From Barnesiella sp. WM24 (lineage in GTDB: Bacteria > Bacteroidota > Bacteroidia > Bacteroidales > Muribaculaceae): a DNA stretch of 64,000 nt. Each line of letters begins with the position of its first letter. Within the stretch, counting starts at the first letter, position 1. The stretch is from contig NZ_SPPC01000004.1 of NCBI RefSeq assembly GCF_004570975.1, positions 186,001 to 250,000 on the forward strand, read 5' to 3'. Positions 1 to 9,722 of the stretch are shown here, piece after piece. The notes below the pieces were generated by a model, which was not told the origin of the DNA, ran no database searches, and was given only the letters and a program-made list of their open reading frames with translations. The translations under genes were made by a program, and so were the position numbers.

Positions 1-1347
1 CAGAATTATGTCACGCAGGCGGTCACCATCCACAAGCAGCTCAGGCTTGACTTCGGTCTCTACCATTGCCGCCGTAATTTCATCGGGCAGGTCAAGGTTA
101 AACTCCCTTTCCTTCACCGGCTCCTCAAGACCAAGCCATTTAGCCATGCGCGTGACCGTAGTCCCTTGTATGAGAAGCGACATGATCGTAATGAAAAACA
201 CCATGTTAAACATGAATCTCGCATGAAGCACATCAGGCGACATCAGGGCATACGTCGCAAAGATTATGGGGACTGCGCCACGTAATCCCACCCACGACAC
301 ATAAAGACGCGCCTTTAAAGAAAAGCGCTTGAATGGCATAAGACACAACATTACCGCAGCGGGACGTCCAATTGCAATCATGAAGACGCCAAGCAACATG
401 CCCGGCACGAGAATGCCGGCATTCATCAGCTCATGAGGATTCACCAGGAGCCCAAGCGAGAGAAACATTATAATCTGTACAAGCCAAGTGAATCCGCCGA
501 AGAAGGTGGTTATAGTCTTTTTCAGCGCAAGCTTCATGTTTCCCACTACAAGTCCGGCGAGATAGACGGCAAGATAACTGTTGCCGCCGACAATCTCGGT
601 GATGGAAAATGTAAAAAAGACGCAGGCAATCATCATTACCGGATACATGAACTCATTGGCAATACGGAGCTTGTTGATTACCCACACCGAGAGATAGCCA
701 CACATCAATCCGCAGATAACGCCTATAGACAACTGTCCTAAAAGCATGACCACAGGGTTGGACAGCAATGTGTAGCCACCGGAGGCTCCCTTGTTTTCAA
801 TCATCGAAATCAGGATGATAACAAGCAGATATGCCATAGGGTCGTTACTTCCACTCTCCAGTTCAAGTGTAGGTTTCAGCCTCTCACGCAATCCCACGCG
901 CGAACTGTTGAGAATAGAAAAGACTGATGCAGAATCGGTCGACGACATGACTGCGGCAAGCAACATCGACTCCTTCCAGCCAAACGCAAACTCAGGGCTC
1001 AGCCAGCGGAAAAGATAATATATGAACGAGCCGGTCATGGCAGTGGTGAGCAAGACTCCTACCGTCGCAAGCACAAGCCCGGGACCAAGTATCGGCTTTA
1101 TATCGGAAAATTTTGTATCTACTCCGCCGGAAAACAATATAATGCTTAATGAAATCATGCCTATAAACTGTACAGCCTCAGCAGAATCGAAATGGATTCC
1201 GAAGCCATCCACGCCGGCAATCATGCCTACTCCAAGGAACAACAAAAGAGCAGGCATACCGAAACGATTGCCCGCCTTGCCGACTACCACACTTATGGCA
1301 AGCAGTACGGCGACAATCAGCATTATATTATTGGCGTTTATAATCAT
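1..1347 (-). CDS. CPA1-family K+(Na+)/H+ antiporter, C-terminus cut by window edge
   Basis: Inner-membrane cation/proton antiporter of the NhaP2/CvrA type. The frame opens with ATG at 1347 and is still open at base 1, so 449 codons are visible and the end is missing. The N-terminal two thirds is a chain of hydrophobic helices. FSGGVDTKF (residues 72-80) and SSTDSASVFSIL (135-146, with the acidic residue expected in the ion path) match the family. The cytoplasmic tail near the edge (ELLVDGDRLRDI) resembles a TrkA-C/RCK-type regulatory domain, which points to NhaP2-like K+/H+ exchange, although ion choice cannot be read from sequence. It starts 25 bp after fcl and is probably the distal gene of the same transcript. 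Confidence 0.85.
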   Translation of the reverse strand, partial: MIINANNIMLIVAVLLAISVVVGKAGNRFGMPALLLFLGVGMIAGVDGFGIHFDSAEAVQFIGMISLSIILFSGGVDTKFSDIKPILGPGLVLATVGVLLTTAMTGSFIYYLFRWLSPEFAFGWKESMLLAAVMSSTDSASVFSILNSSRVGLRERLKPTLELESGSNDPMAYLLVIILISMIENKGASGGYTLLSNPVVMLLGQLSIGVICGLMCGYLSVWVINKLRIANEFMYPVMMIACVFFTFSITEIVGGNSYLAVYLAGLVVGNMKLALKKTITTFFGGFTWLVQIIMFLSLGLLVNPHELMNAGILVPGMLLGVFMIAIGRPAAVMLCLMPFKRFSLKARLYVSWVGLRGAVPIIFATYALMSPDVLHARFMFNMVFFITIMSLLIQGTTVTRMAKWLGLEEPVKEREFNLDLPDEITAAMVETEVKPELLVDGDRLRDIIL

Positions 1348-1372
1348 GATTCAATGAAAGCGGTTATCATGT

Positions 1373-2314
1373 TCAGCGCTCGGCTCGCACAGAGTTATGA
1401 AGGAAGTCTTCGTAAGCAAGGCGTATGCCGTCGCGCAATTCAGTCTTGTAGGTCCATCCGAGCCGAGTGGCTTTGCTTACATCAAGAAGCTTGCGGGGTG
1501 TGCCGTTAGGGCGGGTCGTGTCCCAAAGTATTTTCCCCTCGTAACCTACAGTGGAGGCAACAAGTTCGGTAAGTTCCTTAATTGTCAATTCCTTTCCTGT
1601 TCCGGCATTGACCGTCTCGTTACCGCTGTAATTGTTCATCAGAAACACACAAAGGTTGGCAAGGTCATCGACATAAAGGAACTCCCTCAGTGGACTTCCG
1701 TCGCCCCAGCATGTCACCGACTCTGCTCCCGCCTCCTTCGCCTCGTGAAAGCGGCGTATCAGCGCGGGAAGCACATGGGAATGCTCCGGATGATAGTTGT
1801 CATTTGGCCCGTAAAGATTGGTCGGCATGACAGAGATGTAGTCAGTGCCATACTGACGGTTAAGATACTCGCAGTATTTAAGACCTGAAATCTTGGCAAG
1901 CGCGTATGCCTCATTGGTCTTCTCCAGCTCTGAAGTCAGCAGGCAACTTTCAGGCATAGGCTGCGGGGCCATGCGCGGATATATACACGATGACCCGAGA
2001 AACTCAAGCTTCCGGCAGCCGTTGCGCCACGCCGCGTTTATGACATTCATCTCCAGCATCATGTTGTCATACATGAAGTCGGCGAGAGCCGATGAATTAG
2101 CGATTATACCGCCCACCTTTGCCGCTGCCAAAAATACATACTCAGGCTTTTCTTCGGCAAAGAAGTCATTGACCGCCTGCTGGTTGATGAGGTCAAGTTC
2201 CTTGTGAGTGCGCGTTATGATATTGGTATAGCCCTGACACTGAAGCTCCCTGACTATAGCCGAGCCCACCATGCCGCGGTGACCTGCCACATATATCTTT
2301 GAAGTTTTCTCCAT
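1373..2314 (-). CDS. fcl: GDP-L-fucose synthase
   Basis: Bifunctional epimerase/reductase (WcaG/Fcl) converting GDP-4-keto-6-deoxymannose to GDP-L-fucose with NADPH. 313 residues, normal length. An N-terminal Rossmann fold carries GHRGMVG (residues 11-17). The SSCIYP segment and the later YALAK motif supply the catalytic Ser, Tyr and Lys of the short-chain dehydrogenase/reductase family. The start ATG directly follows the gmd stop codon (TAAATG, no spacer), so the two are translationally linked and form the two-step de novo GDP-fucose pathway. GDP-fucose would feed capsule, O-antigen or glycoprotein fucosylation. Confidence 0.95.
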   Translation of the reverse strand: MEKTSKIYVAGHRGMVGSAIVRELQCQGYTNIITRTHKELDLINQQAVNDFFAEEKPEYVFLAAAKVGGIIANSSALADFMYDNMMLEMNVINAAWRNGCRKLEFLGSSCIYPRMAPQPMPESCLLTSELEKTNEAYALAKISGLKYCEYLNRQYGTDYISVMPTNLYGPNDNYHPEHSHVLPALIRRFHEAKEAGAESVTCWGDGSPLREFLYVDDLANLCVFLMNNYSGNETVNAGTGKELTIKELTELVASTVGYEGKILWDTTRPNGTPRKLLDVSKATRLGWTYKTELRDGIRLAYEDFLHNSVRAER

Positions 2315-3409
2315 TTATTTCACAATTCCTTTTTCCAGATACTCGGCAAGATTGGTTCTTACGCCTTCCCCAGCCCTCTCGATAGCAACCTTTTCCATGT
2401 CGGCATCGACCATGATATTTACGAGCTGCTCAAACGAGGTTCTCTTTGACGGGTCCCATCCGAGTTTTTCTTTAGCCTTAGTCGGGTCGCCCCACAGGTT
2501 TACGACATCGGTAGGACGATAAAAATCAGGCGATACCTCAATCAACACCTTTCCGGTCTTGACATCTATGCCCTTTTCATTTTCCCCCTCTCCTTCGAAG
2601 CGCAACTCGATTCCGGCGCGGCGGAAAGCGTGTAGACAAAACTCTCTCACCGAGTGCTGCACTCCGGTTGCTATCACATAATCCTCAGGCTCGGGCTGCT
2701 GCAAGATTAGCCACATGCACTCGACATAATCCCTGGCATAGCCCCAGTCACGGAGCGACGACAGATTGCCGAGATAAAGTTTCTCCTGCTTGCCCTGTGC
2801 TATACGCGCCGCAGCAAGTGTAATCTTTCGGGTGACAAATGTCTCTCCGCGACGCTCCGACTCATGATTGAAAAGTATACCCGAACAGCAATACATGCCA
2901 TATGCCTCGCGATATTCCTTGACTATCCAGAATCCATAAAGCTTCGCTACGGCATAAGGGCTGTAGGGATGAAACGGGGTATTCTCGTTCTGGGGAACCT
3001 CCTCGACCTTTCCATACAATTCCGATGTTGACGCCTGATAGATGCGGCATGTATCGGCAAGCCCGCATTGGCGCACAGCCTCAAGGATGCGCAACACTCC
3101 GGTAGCATCGACATTGGCTGTATACTCCGGTGTGTCAAACGACACCTGCACATGGCTCTGCGCGGCAAGATTATATATCTCGTCGGGACGCACCTTCCCT
3201 ATCACCTGAAGTATGCTCATCGAGTCGCCCAGGTCGGCATAATGAAGGTGGAAGTTGGCATGACCCTCAAGGTGGGCGATGCGTTCGCGGAAATCGACCG
3301 ATGACCTGCGTATTGTCCCGTGTACGTCATATCCTTTTTCAAGCAGCAACTCCGCAAGAAACGAGCCATCCTGCCCGGTCACGCCGGTAATAACAGCCTT
3401 TTTCATCAT
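2315..3409 (-). CDS. gmd: GDP-mannose 4,6-dehydratase
   Basis: First step of GDP-L-fucose synthesis: dehydrates GDP-mannose to GDP-4-keto-6-deoxymannose with bound NADP. About 364 residues, as usual. The N-terminal nucleotide-binding motif is GVTGQDG, and [11 protein letters not shown] carries the catalytic YxxxK. Three candidate starts are adjacent (GTG at 3412, ATG at 3409, ATG at 3406). One of the ATGs is more likely than the GTG, which lies only 2 bp from the stop of the preceding ligase gene. It sits between the Ddl-like gene and fcl in one collinear transcript. Confidence 0.95.
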   Translation of the reverse strand: MMKKAVITGVTGQDGSFLAELLLEKGYDVHGTIRRSSVDFRERIAHLEGHANFHLHYADLGDSMSILQVIGKVRPDEIYNLAAQSHVQVSFDTPEYTANVDATGVLRILEAVRQCGLADTCRIYQASTSELYGKVEEVPQNENTPFHPYSPYAVAKLYGFWIVKEYREAYGMYCCSGILFNHESERRGETFVTRKITLAAARIAQGKQEKLYLGNLSSLRDWGYARDYVECMWLILQQPEPEDYVIATGVQHSVREFCLHAFRRAGIELRFEGEGENEKGIDVKTGKVLIEVSPDFYRPTDVVNLWGDPTKAKEKLGWDPSKRTSFEQLVNIMVDADMEKVAIERAGEGVRTNLAEYLEKGIVK

Positions 3410-3414
3410 CACGC

Positions 3415-4602
3415 CTATTTTGCCTTTACTCCTTTGGCTCCCTTCACTCCTCCTCCGAGATTGAATATATTCTGGTCATAGCTGACTGTCTTCATCTCCT
3501 GCTCGCGCTTGCGCTTGAGGGCAAGCGCAACAAGCTTATCCATGAGCTTGTCAAAGGGGATGCCGGTAGCTTCCCAAAGATAGAATGACAGCGAGCCGGG
3601 AATAGTGTTAATCTCGTTGACATAGATATTGCCGTCAGCCTTGTCAATCATGACATCCACTCGGCTCACCCCGTGACATGAAAGCACACGGAAAGTCTCG
3701 CTGGCAAGAAACTGAATACGCTTTGTAACGTCATCGGGCAACTCCGCAGGGATGCGCTTCTGAGCCGACTGCATGCCTTTCGAGCCTTTGCCGCCGCCCA
3801 TGTATTTTTGTTCATAGGTAAGGATGTCGCCTACCTTCACAGGCTCTTCAAGCACCGACATCTGATAATCGTCACAGTCTCCGAGAACGGAACAATTGAT
3901 TTCCTGCAACTCTCCTATCATATGCTCTACAATAAGACGCGACGAATAACGGCACGCCTCGTCGATACGTGTCTCAAGCTGCTTGCGGTCATGAGCAGTG
4001 CCGATGCCGACACTTGAGCCGAGATTTGCCGGCTTCACGATTACCGGATAGCCGAGCTTTTCTTCTACACGTGCCACAAGGGCGTCACGCGAGCGGTCCC
4101 ACTGCTTGTCGGTAAACCACACATAATTCACCACTGGCACGTCATTTGCCTGAAGTATCATCTTCATGGTTATCTTGTCCATGCCGTTGGCCGAAGCAAG
4201 CACGTCACATCCGGCATAGGGAATACCGATAGTCTCAAGCACTCCCTCAAATATGCCATCCTCAACATTTGAACCGTGAAGCACCGGAATCACAACGTCA
4301 AGCTTAGCGGCGATATTCTGACCGCCAAACATCTTGCGGGCTGTCTTATAAAGATTATAATCGCCAAAGACAGGGTGCATGTATACCTCTTCACACTTCT
4401 TCAGAAGTTCAGGGATATTGCGGTAGTTAGCTACTTCAAACAGAGCATCGCCTGTGTACCATCTGCCTTGCTTGGTTATATATACGGGGGTGACATCATA
4501 TTTTTCGCGGTCGATGGCATGCATAGCCTGTGACGCCGAAATAACCGAAATCTCATGTTCGGTCGACCTGCCACCAAAAAAAACTCCTATGTTGGTCTTC
4601 AT
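3415..4602 (-). CDS. D-alanine--D-alanine ligase family protein (ATP-grasp)
   Basis: ATP-grasp ligase that should join two D-amino acids, most simply D-Ala-D-Ala, for the peptidoglycan stem. 395 residues, longer than the 300-370 usual for Ddl. N-terminal [15 protein letters not shown] (residues 6-20) and the ATP-grasp core [12 protein letters not shown] (190-201) are clear. C-terminal [18 protein letters not shown] (327-344) holds the metal-binding residues. The loop normally reading HG..GEDG is HGSNVEDG (109-116). LTYEQKY (261-267) keeps the tyrosine of D-Ala-D-Ala-specific omega loops, arguing against D-lactate specificity. A basic Gly/Lys-rich tail follows residue 370. It lies 25 bp after a membrane MurF-like gene and may be a paralogue of the housekeeping ddl rather than the main copy. 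Confidence 0.85.
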   Translation of the reverse strand: MKTNIGVFFGGRSTEHEISVISASQAMHAIDREKYDVTPVYITKQGRWYTGDALFEVANYRNIPELLKKCEEVYMHPVFGDYNLYKTARKMFGGQNIAAKLDVVIPVLHGSNVEDGIFEGVLETIGIPYAGCDVLASANGMDKITMKMILQANDVPVVNYVWFTDKQWDRSRDALVARVEEKLGYPVIVKPANLGSSVGIGTAHDRKQLETRIDEACRYSSRLIVEHMIGELQEINCSVLGDCDDYQMSVLEEPVKVGDILTYEQKYMGGGKGSKGMQSAQKRIPAELPDDVTKRIQFLASETFRVLSCHGVSRVDVMIDKADGNIYVNEINTIPGSLSFYLWEATGIPFDKLMDKLVALALKRKREQEMKTVSYDQNIFNLGGGVKGAKGVKAK

Positions 4603-4627
4603 TATAATGAATTTTTTTAATTGTCAT

Positions 4628-6205
4628 TTATTTAAATGTATCGGGGAGATCATTCTCATAAAGCACTGCGTCACCGGGCGCTGAAACCTTGGCAAGCACT
4701 GCCTGTGCATCGTTGAACGTATCTACCGGATAGACGTTGGTCTCATCCATCCCGGCATCACGCAGTCCCGACAATATAGCATCTCTGTTATATTGCCCTA
4801 CGACGATGGCTATGTCAGCCGACGCGGCTATCTTGCCGCCAAGCGCCTCATTGTACTCATACTGCTTTTCGCCAAGCTCAATCATTCCAGGCGTGATCAC
4901 TATGCGCTTTCCCTCATTCATCGAGGCGAGCACGTCAAGAGCCATCCGCGACCCGTCAGGATTAGAATTGAATGCATCGTCAATAATCGTTATGCCTCCG
5001 GGCACATGCTTTACACTTAGACGGTGTTCAACCTGCTCTATTTTTGCCACGGCACTGCGAATGCTCTCTATAGGGACATCCATATATATGGCCACGGCTA
5101 TAGCACCCATCAGATTGGAGATATTGAACTCACCAACGAGCTTTGTGTGGAAATCATGCTTCCCTTCCGGCGACACGAGCGTGAAATCCGTGCCTGAAGA
5201 TGAATAGGTCAGATTCTCCACCCGGTATTCGTTATTTCCTTTGTCAGTCATGGCATAGCGCACCACGGGGACATTGGTAACCTCGCGGGATGCCACATAA
5301 GGGAAGTCGTCGTTAAGAAACGCCATGCCGTCGGAAGGCAGCGAGTCGACAAGCTCAAACTTTGTGCGCTGCACATTTTCAATCGACTTGAACGACTCCA
5401 GATGCTGCTCGCCAACAGCTGTAACAACACCGGCTACAGGATGCACGAGGTCACATATCTCCTTGATGTCGCCTATGTTCTTGGCTCCCATCTCGCATAT
5501 AAACACTTCGGTGTAGGGCTTCATCATCTCCCTGACCGTACGGATTACGCCCATTGTCGTGTTATAGCTTCCGGGGGTCATTAGTACATTGTATTTCTCG
5601 CTAAGTATGCGGTGAAGATAATGCTTGGTGCTGGTCTTGCCGTAACTGCCGGTCACCCCTATCACAGTAAGTCCGTTCATGGACTTCAATATACGCGCCG
5701 CGTCATTGTAATATCCCGCATTGATATGCTTTTCGACAGGAGCAAGCAGAATATTAGCAGCCATGATGACAACGTGGGACAACACATAGAGTGCCACAGC
5801 TGCGAAAGCGACCACATACAGGTCACGCCACACAAACCACGCAGCCACGGAGATGACACAGCAGAGCAGCATGGCGGTGATATAAATGCGCTTGGCGCGA
5901 TTGGTCCACACAAGCGGCTTCTTGTATCGGGCATTCAGCAGGCTTATTATATTGATAAGCAGCGGCAGTATCGCAAGAGTACACTTGAACCACACAGGCA
6001 CGGAGCGCACCCCCATCGCCACCACTCCTATGAGAGCGAGAAGGCGCACCCACGAGGTCGTGTCGCCCGAAGTGGAAAGCCAACGACGGTAACGCTCGTT
6101 GCGGTAACTGTTTTGCTGAAGCATCATCAGGTCGCGCTTCATCTCCATAAACAGATTGATGACCGCGATGGCGATAAGCGATATTACGAATATATTGGTA
6201 AGCAT
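4628..6205 (-). CDS. Membrane-anchored Mur ligase (MurF-like)
   Basis: Mur-ligase-fold amide ligase resembling MurF, which adds D-Ala-D-Ala to the UDP-MurNAc-tripeptide. 525 residues. Residues 1 to about 160 are not the usual uridine-binding MurF domain. They are hydrophobic, with roughly five predicted helices (about 3-20, 53-68, 72-90, 108-126, 130-158). The central domain follows: ATP loop GVTGSYGKTST (183-193), then a conserved EMGAKNIGDIKEI block, the TAVGEQHLESF segment and TKFEL with the lysine that is carbamylated in Mur ligases. DDAFNSNPDG is the MurF-type motif of the C-terminal region. The active site should therefore be intact but tethered to the inner membrane, so the acceptor may be lipid-linked. 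It stands between an alpha/beta hydrolase and a Ddl-like ligase. Confidence 0.8.
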   Translation of the reverse strand: MLTNIFVISLIAIAVINLFMEMKRDLMMLQQNSYRNERYRRWLSTSGDTTSWVRLLALIGVVAMGVRSVPVWFKCTLAILPLLINIISLLNARYKKPLVWTNRAKRIYITAMLLCCVISVAAWFVWRDLYVVAFAAVALYVLSHVVIMAANILLAPVEKHINAGYYNDAARILKSMNGLTVIGVTGSYGKTSTKHYLHRILSEKYNVLMTPGSYNTTMGVIRTVREMMKPYTEVFICEMGAKNIGDIKEICDLVHPVAGVVTAVGEQHLESFKSIENVQRTKFELVDSLPSDGMAFLNDDFPYVASREVTNVPVVRYAMTDKGNNEYRVENLTYSSSGTDFTLVSPEGKHDFHTKLVGEFNISNLMGAIAVAIYMDVPIESIRSAVAKIEQVEHRLSVKHVPGGITIIDDAFNSNPDGSRMALDVLASMNEGKRIVITPGMIELGEKQYEYNEALGGKIAASADIAIVVGQYNRDAILSGLRDAGMDETNVYPVDTFNDAQAVLAKVSAPGDAVLYENDLPDTFK

Positions 6206-6220
6206 AGCTCAAATGTAATT

Positions 6221-6991
6221 TTATGAGGTAAGAAAACTGCGCAACACCGCAGCAAACTGATAAGGATTGTCAAGAAAACTATAGTGTCCGCACCCCGGAA
6301 AAGATACAAGCCCCGCGCCGGGTATATGCCGTTCCATATATCGGGCGTCGGAAATAGGCGTCGCTGTGTCATTCTCCCCCCATATAAGCAGGGTAGACGC
6401 CTTAATCCCGGGCATACAATGACGCAGATCCTCATTCACCACCTTGCTAAGGATGGCACGCATAAGTGGCGATGCATTGGCATAGTCCGACGACCCGGCT
6501 TTCTTACGGTAGGCATTGAGCTTTTCCTCAGCACGTGACGAGCCCAACAACGCATACAGCAGGCGCTTGTAAGCCTTGAAGGAGTACACCTTGACATAAT
6601 ACTTCATCGAGCGTGAAGGCTTTATGCCGGCGGCGTCGACAAGAATCAGCTTATCCACGTCATCATGACGCGACGAATACAGGATTCCGACTCTTCCGCC
6701 AAAGGAGTGGCCGAGCAGCGAAGGGCGCTCAATGCCCTCCTCTTTTATCACAGCATCAAGCACCCCGGTATACTCTTCCACGCCCCACACGGCAGACGGC
6801 TCCGGTGATGCCCCGTGACCGGGAAAATCTATATTATAGACCTTGCATCCCGACTCCACAGCGACCTTCTCTATACTTGCAAGCGTAGTCGTGTTACACC
6901 CCCAGCCGTGCATAAGCACAAGAGGCTTCCCTTCGCCTTCGCTCACTGTATAATGAACGGTAGCGCCATTGACCGTGATATACTTGTCCAT
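6221..6991 (-). CDS. Alpha/beta hydrolase
   Basis: Soluble alpha/beta-fold hydrolase of 256 residues with no signal peptide. The oxyanion region is HGWG (residues 28-31). The nucleophile elbow is GHSFGG with Ser96, followed by WGENDTATP with Asp208 and GCGHYSF with His236, a complete catalytic triad. Substrate is unknown. It is 15 bp upstream of the membrane MurF-like gene and 29 bp downstream of ffh. The tight link to two peptide ligases suggests a cell-wall-related ester or amide substrate, but that is inference from context only. Confidence 0.8.
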   Translation of the reverse strand: MDKYITVNGATVHYTVSEGEGKPLVLMHGWGCNTTTLASIEKVAVESGCKVYNIDFPGHGASPEPSAVWGVEEYTGVLDAVIKEEGIERPSLLGHSFGGRVGILYSSRHDDVDKLILVDAAGIKPSRSMKYYVKVYSFKAYKRLLYALLGSSRAEEKLNAYRKKAGSSDYANASPLMRAILSKVVNEDLRHCMPGIKASTLLIWGENDTATPISDARYMERHIPGAGLVSFPGCGHYSFLDNPYQFAAVLRSFLTS

Positions 6992-7020
6992 AACTTCCGG
7001 AAGCTGAACTGACAGTCGTG

Positions 7021-8352
7021 TTAACGGCGGCGCATGTTGCGCATCATCTTCATCGGATTTGCCTTCATCGCCGTAGCAGCCTTCATCATCTTGCGGGTGT
7101 CCTCAAACTGCTTGAGCAGTCGGTTGACCTCCTGGATGGTAGTTCCTGAACCGCGTGCTATACGCTGGCGGCGGCTGCCGTTGATAATTTCGGGATTGAC
7201 ACGCTCCTGCTCGGTCATCGAACGGATGATTGCCTCGATGCCCTTGAATGCATCATCATCGATGTCAAGATCCTTTATAGCTTTGCCGACTCCGGGTATC
7301 ATTGAAGCAAGCTCCTTGAGATTGCCCATCTTCTTGATTTGCTGTATCTGGTTAAGGAAATCATTGAAGTTAAACTGGTTTTTGGCAATCTTGCGCTGAA
7401 GCTCGCGTGCCTCCTTCTCGTCAAACTGCTGCTGAGCCTTCTCTACAAGCGACACGATGTCACCCATGCCAAGAATACGGTCAGCCATTCGCGAAGGATG
7501 GAAATAATCGAGTGCGTCAAGCTTTTCACCGGTTCCGACAAACTTTATCGGCTTTGTAACGACTGTGCGTATAGAAAGAGCCGCACCGCCACGGGTGTCA
7601 CCGTCAAGCTTAGTCAGCACCACTCCGTCAAAGTCAAGACGGTCATTGAACTCCTTGGCTGTGTTAACAGCGTCCTGACCGGTCATCGAGTCGACCACAA
7701 AAAGGGTTTCCTGCGGCTTGATTGCCTTCTTGATTGCCTCAATCTCGTTCATCATCGCCTCGTCGACGGCAAGACGTCCTGCAGTATCGACAATCACGAG
7801 GTCATAATGGTTGGTCTTGGCATAGCGGATGGCATTTTCAGCTATCTCGACGGGATTATTGTTGCCCTCTTCTGTATAGACCGGGACACCTATCTGCTCT
7901 CCAAGCACCTTCAGCTGCTCGATAGCGGCGGGACGATAGACGTCGCCGGCAACGAGCAACGGGCGTTTTGCCTTCTCGCTCTTGAGCTTCTTGGCAAGCT
8001 TTCCCGACATTGTTGTCTTACCGGAACCCTGCAGACCCGACATAAGTATCACCGTCGGGTTTCCGCTCAGGTTGACAGGGGCAGTATCGCCACCCATGAG
8101 CGCAGTAAGTTCATCATGAACGATCTTAACCATAAGCTCGCCCGGTTTAAGGGCGTTAATCACATTCTGTCCTAAAGCCTTGGCTTTTACCGTATCAGTA
8201 AACTGCTTTGCCACTTTATAGTTGACGTCGGCGTCAAGAAGCGCGCGACGCACCTCTTTAAGTGTCTCTGCAACATTGATTTCTGTAATTCTGCCTTGTC
8301 CTTTAAGTAACTTAAAACTGCGTTCAAGTTTTTCGCTTAGATTTTCAAACAT
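7021..8352 (-). CDS. ffh: Signal recognition particle protein Ffh (SRP54)
   Basis: GTPase that with 4.5S RNA delivers nascent inner-membrane proteins to FtsY and SecYEG. 443 residues, normal length. N-terminal helical bundle, then the G domain with GLQGSGKTT (P-loop), DTAGRL (G3) and TKLDGD (G4). The methionine-rich M domain ends in a basic KMMRNMRRR tail and carries the RNA-binding GSRRQRIARGSG segment. It lies 33 bp after panD in the same direction and probably shares the panC promoter. Confidence 0.98.
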   Translation of the reverse strand: MFENLSEKLERSFKLLKGQGRITEINVAETLKEVRRALLDADVNYKVAKQFTDTVKAKALGQNVINALKPGELMVKIVHDELTALMGGDTAPVNLSGNPTVILMSGLQGSGKTTMSGKLAKKLKSEKAKRPLLVAGDVYRPAAIEQLKVLGEQIGVPVYTEEGNNNPVEIAENAIRYAKTNHYDLVIVDTAGRLAVDEAMMNEIEAIKKAIKPQETLFVVDSMTGQDAVNTAKEFNDRLDFDGVVLTKLDGDTRGGAALSIRTVVTKPIKFVGTGEKLDALDYFHPSRMADRILGMGDIVSLVEKAQQQFDEKEARELQRKIAKNQFNFNDFLNQIQQIKKMGNLKELASMIPGVGKAIKDLDIDDDAFKGIEAIIRSMTEQERVNPEIINGSRRQRIARGSGTTIQEVNRLLKQFEDTRKMMKAATAMKANPMKMMRNMRRR

Positions 8353-8385
8353 ATGATTAAATCTCGTTTTATTCTTATTGTATTA

Positions 8386-8742
8386 CTATTTTACTAACTT
8401 GTTAGTGGCGGTATCGGGAAAAATCACGGATGGCTTGAATGTCTTAGCCTCGTCATAAGGCATAATCGCGTAACTCATTATTATCACGATGTCGCCCTTC
8501 TGCACCTTGCGCGCGGCAGCGCCGTTAAGACATATCATTCCTGAACCGCGCTCACCCGATATTGCGTAAGTGTCAAATCGCTCTCCGTTGTTGTTGTCAA
8601 CGATATACACCCTTTCGCCGGGAAGAATGTCGGCGGCATCCATCAGGTCCCTGTCAATCGTGATGCTGCCAATATAATCGAGATTGCTCTCCGTAACGGT
8701 GACCCTGTGAATCTTTGACTTCACTACCTGTACCTGCATCAT
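8386..8742 (-). CDS. panD: Aspartate 1-decarboxylase proenzyme
   Basis: Pyruvoyl-dependent decarboxylase making beta-alanine from L-aspartate for pantothenate and coenzyme A. 118 residues, typical. The self-cleavage site is YIGSITID, so cleavage falls between Gly25 and Ser26 and Ser26 becomes the pyruvoyl group. Two consecutive ATG codons open the gene and either could start it. It lies 14 bp after panC, the enzyme that uses its product. Confidence 0.97.
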   Translation of the reverse strand: MMQVQVVKSKIHRVTVTESNLDYIGSITIDRDLMDAADILPGERVYIVDNNNGERFDTYAISGERGSGMICLNGAAARKVQKGDIVIIMSYAIMPYDEAKTFKPSVIFPDTATNKLVK

Positions 8743-8756
8743 CTCTAATCTTGATT

Positions 8757-9599
8757 TTAGTATTTGATATTGTCAATGAGCCTCACGTCACCAAGATACA
8801 CCGTGATACATCCGACAGCCTGACGGCAGTCATTCCAGTCTCCTACAGGCTGCATGTCATCGGCGTTTACTATCTCGTAATACTCGACTTCCATCTCCGG
8901 ATAGGCGTTTATCTCCTCTATTACCTTGCGTTTTGTCTCTTCAAGCGACAGTCCCGAAGCTTTTGCCTCGACACTCTCCTTCAGAATGCGGTAGATATTG
9001 GGCGCCACTTCTCGCTGACGGGCACTGAGACGCACGTTGCGCGAACTCATAGCCAGCCCGTCGCTCTCACGTTTTATCGGACATGACACAATCTCTATCG
9101 CAAACTTCTCCAGCTCGACCATGCGGCGTATGACTGCAATCTGCTGGAAATCCTTCTCCCCAAAATAAGCCCTGTCGGGATTTACCATCGCAAAAAGACG
9201 GCTCACGACTTGAGCCACACCGTTGAAATGTCCCGGACGCATGGCGCCTTCCATGACTGCCGCCACATCTCCAAGCTCAAACACACGTGTGTCAGGCTCC
9301 GGATACATCTCTTCCACCGAAGGAATAAACGCGAAGTCAACCCCTGCTGCCTCAAGTCGCCGGCAATCGGCGTCCTCGGTGCGAGGATAAGTGCGGAGGT
9401 CGTCCGGATTATTAAACTGAGTCGGGTTAACAAATACACTTACAACAACCGCATCATTGTCTCTGCGGGCCTGTTCTACAAGGGAGATATGTCCGTCATG
9501 AAGAGCCCCCATCGTGGGGACCAATCCGACCGACTTCCCTTCCGCTTTAAGGGCGTTGACCGCGTCCTTAAGCTCTCTTACTGTCCTAATGATTTTCAT
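8757..9599 (-). CDS. panC: Pantothenate synthetase
   Basis: Condenses pantoate with beta-alanine using ATP. About 280 residues, normal. [10 protein letters not shown] contains the HxGH nucleotidyltransferase signature (HDGH), and [10 protein letters not shown] is the KMSKS-like loop. ATG at 9599 (MKIIRTV) is chosen over the in-frame GTG six bases upstream. First gene of the minus-strand run panC-panD-ffh-hydrolase-MurF-like-Ddl-like-gmd-fcl-antiporter, preceded by a two-box promoter. Confidence 0.97.
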   Translation of the reverse strand: MKIIRTVRELKDAVNALKAEGKSVGLVPTMGALHDGHISLVEQARRDNDAVVVSVFVNPTQFNNPDDLRTYPRTEDADCRRLEAAGVDFAFIPSVEEMYPEPDTRVFELGDVAAVMEGAMRPGHFNGVAQVVSRLFAMVNPDRAYFGEKDFQQIAVIRRMVELEKFAIEIVSCPIKRESDGLAMSSRNVRLSARQREVAPNIYRILKESVEAKASGLSLEETKRKVIEEINAYPEMEVEYYEIVNADDMQPVGDWNDCRQAVGCITVYLGDVRLIDNIKY

Positions 9600-9630
9600 T
9601 GTCACTTAGCACAAAATTGCTTTCAAGCTG

Positions 9631-9661
9631 CAAAATTAAGCATTTAATAATTCATGACCAA
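9631..9661 (-). promoter_or_regulatory. Bacteroidetes-type promoter of panC operon
   Basis: On the minus strand a -7 box TAATTTTG (9638-9631) is preceded, 20 nt upstream, by TTG (9661-9659), as expected for the Bacteroidetes primary sigma factor. The predicted transcription start leaves a leader of about 25 nt before panC. No closer promoter was seen for the downstream genes. Confidence 0.6.
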
Positions 9662-9722
9662 TCTATAAGCAAAAAAACAACTTTTTTAAATGCAAACAAA
9701 CGCCTGATGCCATCACAGGCAA

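Noticed and set aside
1-1357. Plus-strand frames over the first 1.3 kb
   Set aside because: They are shadows of the minus-strand antiporter, whose translation gives a clear membrane protein with CPA1 motifs.
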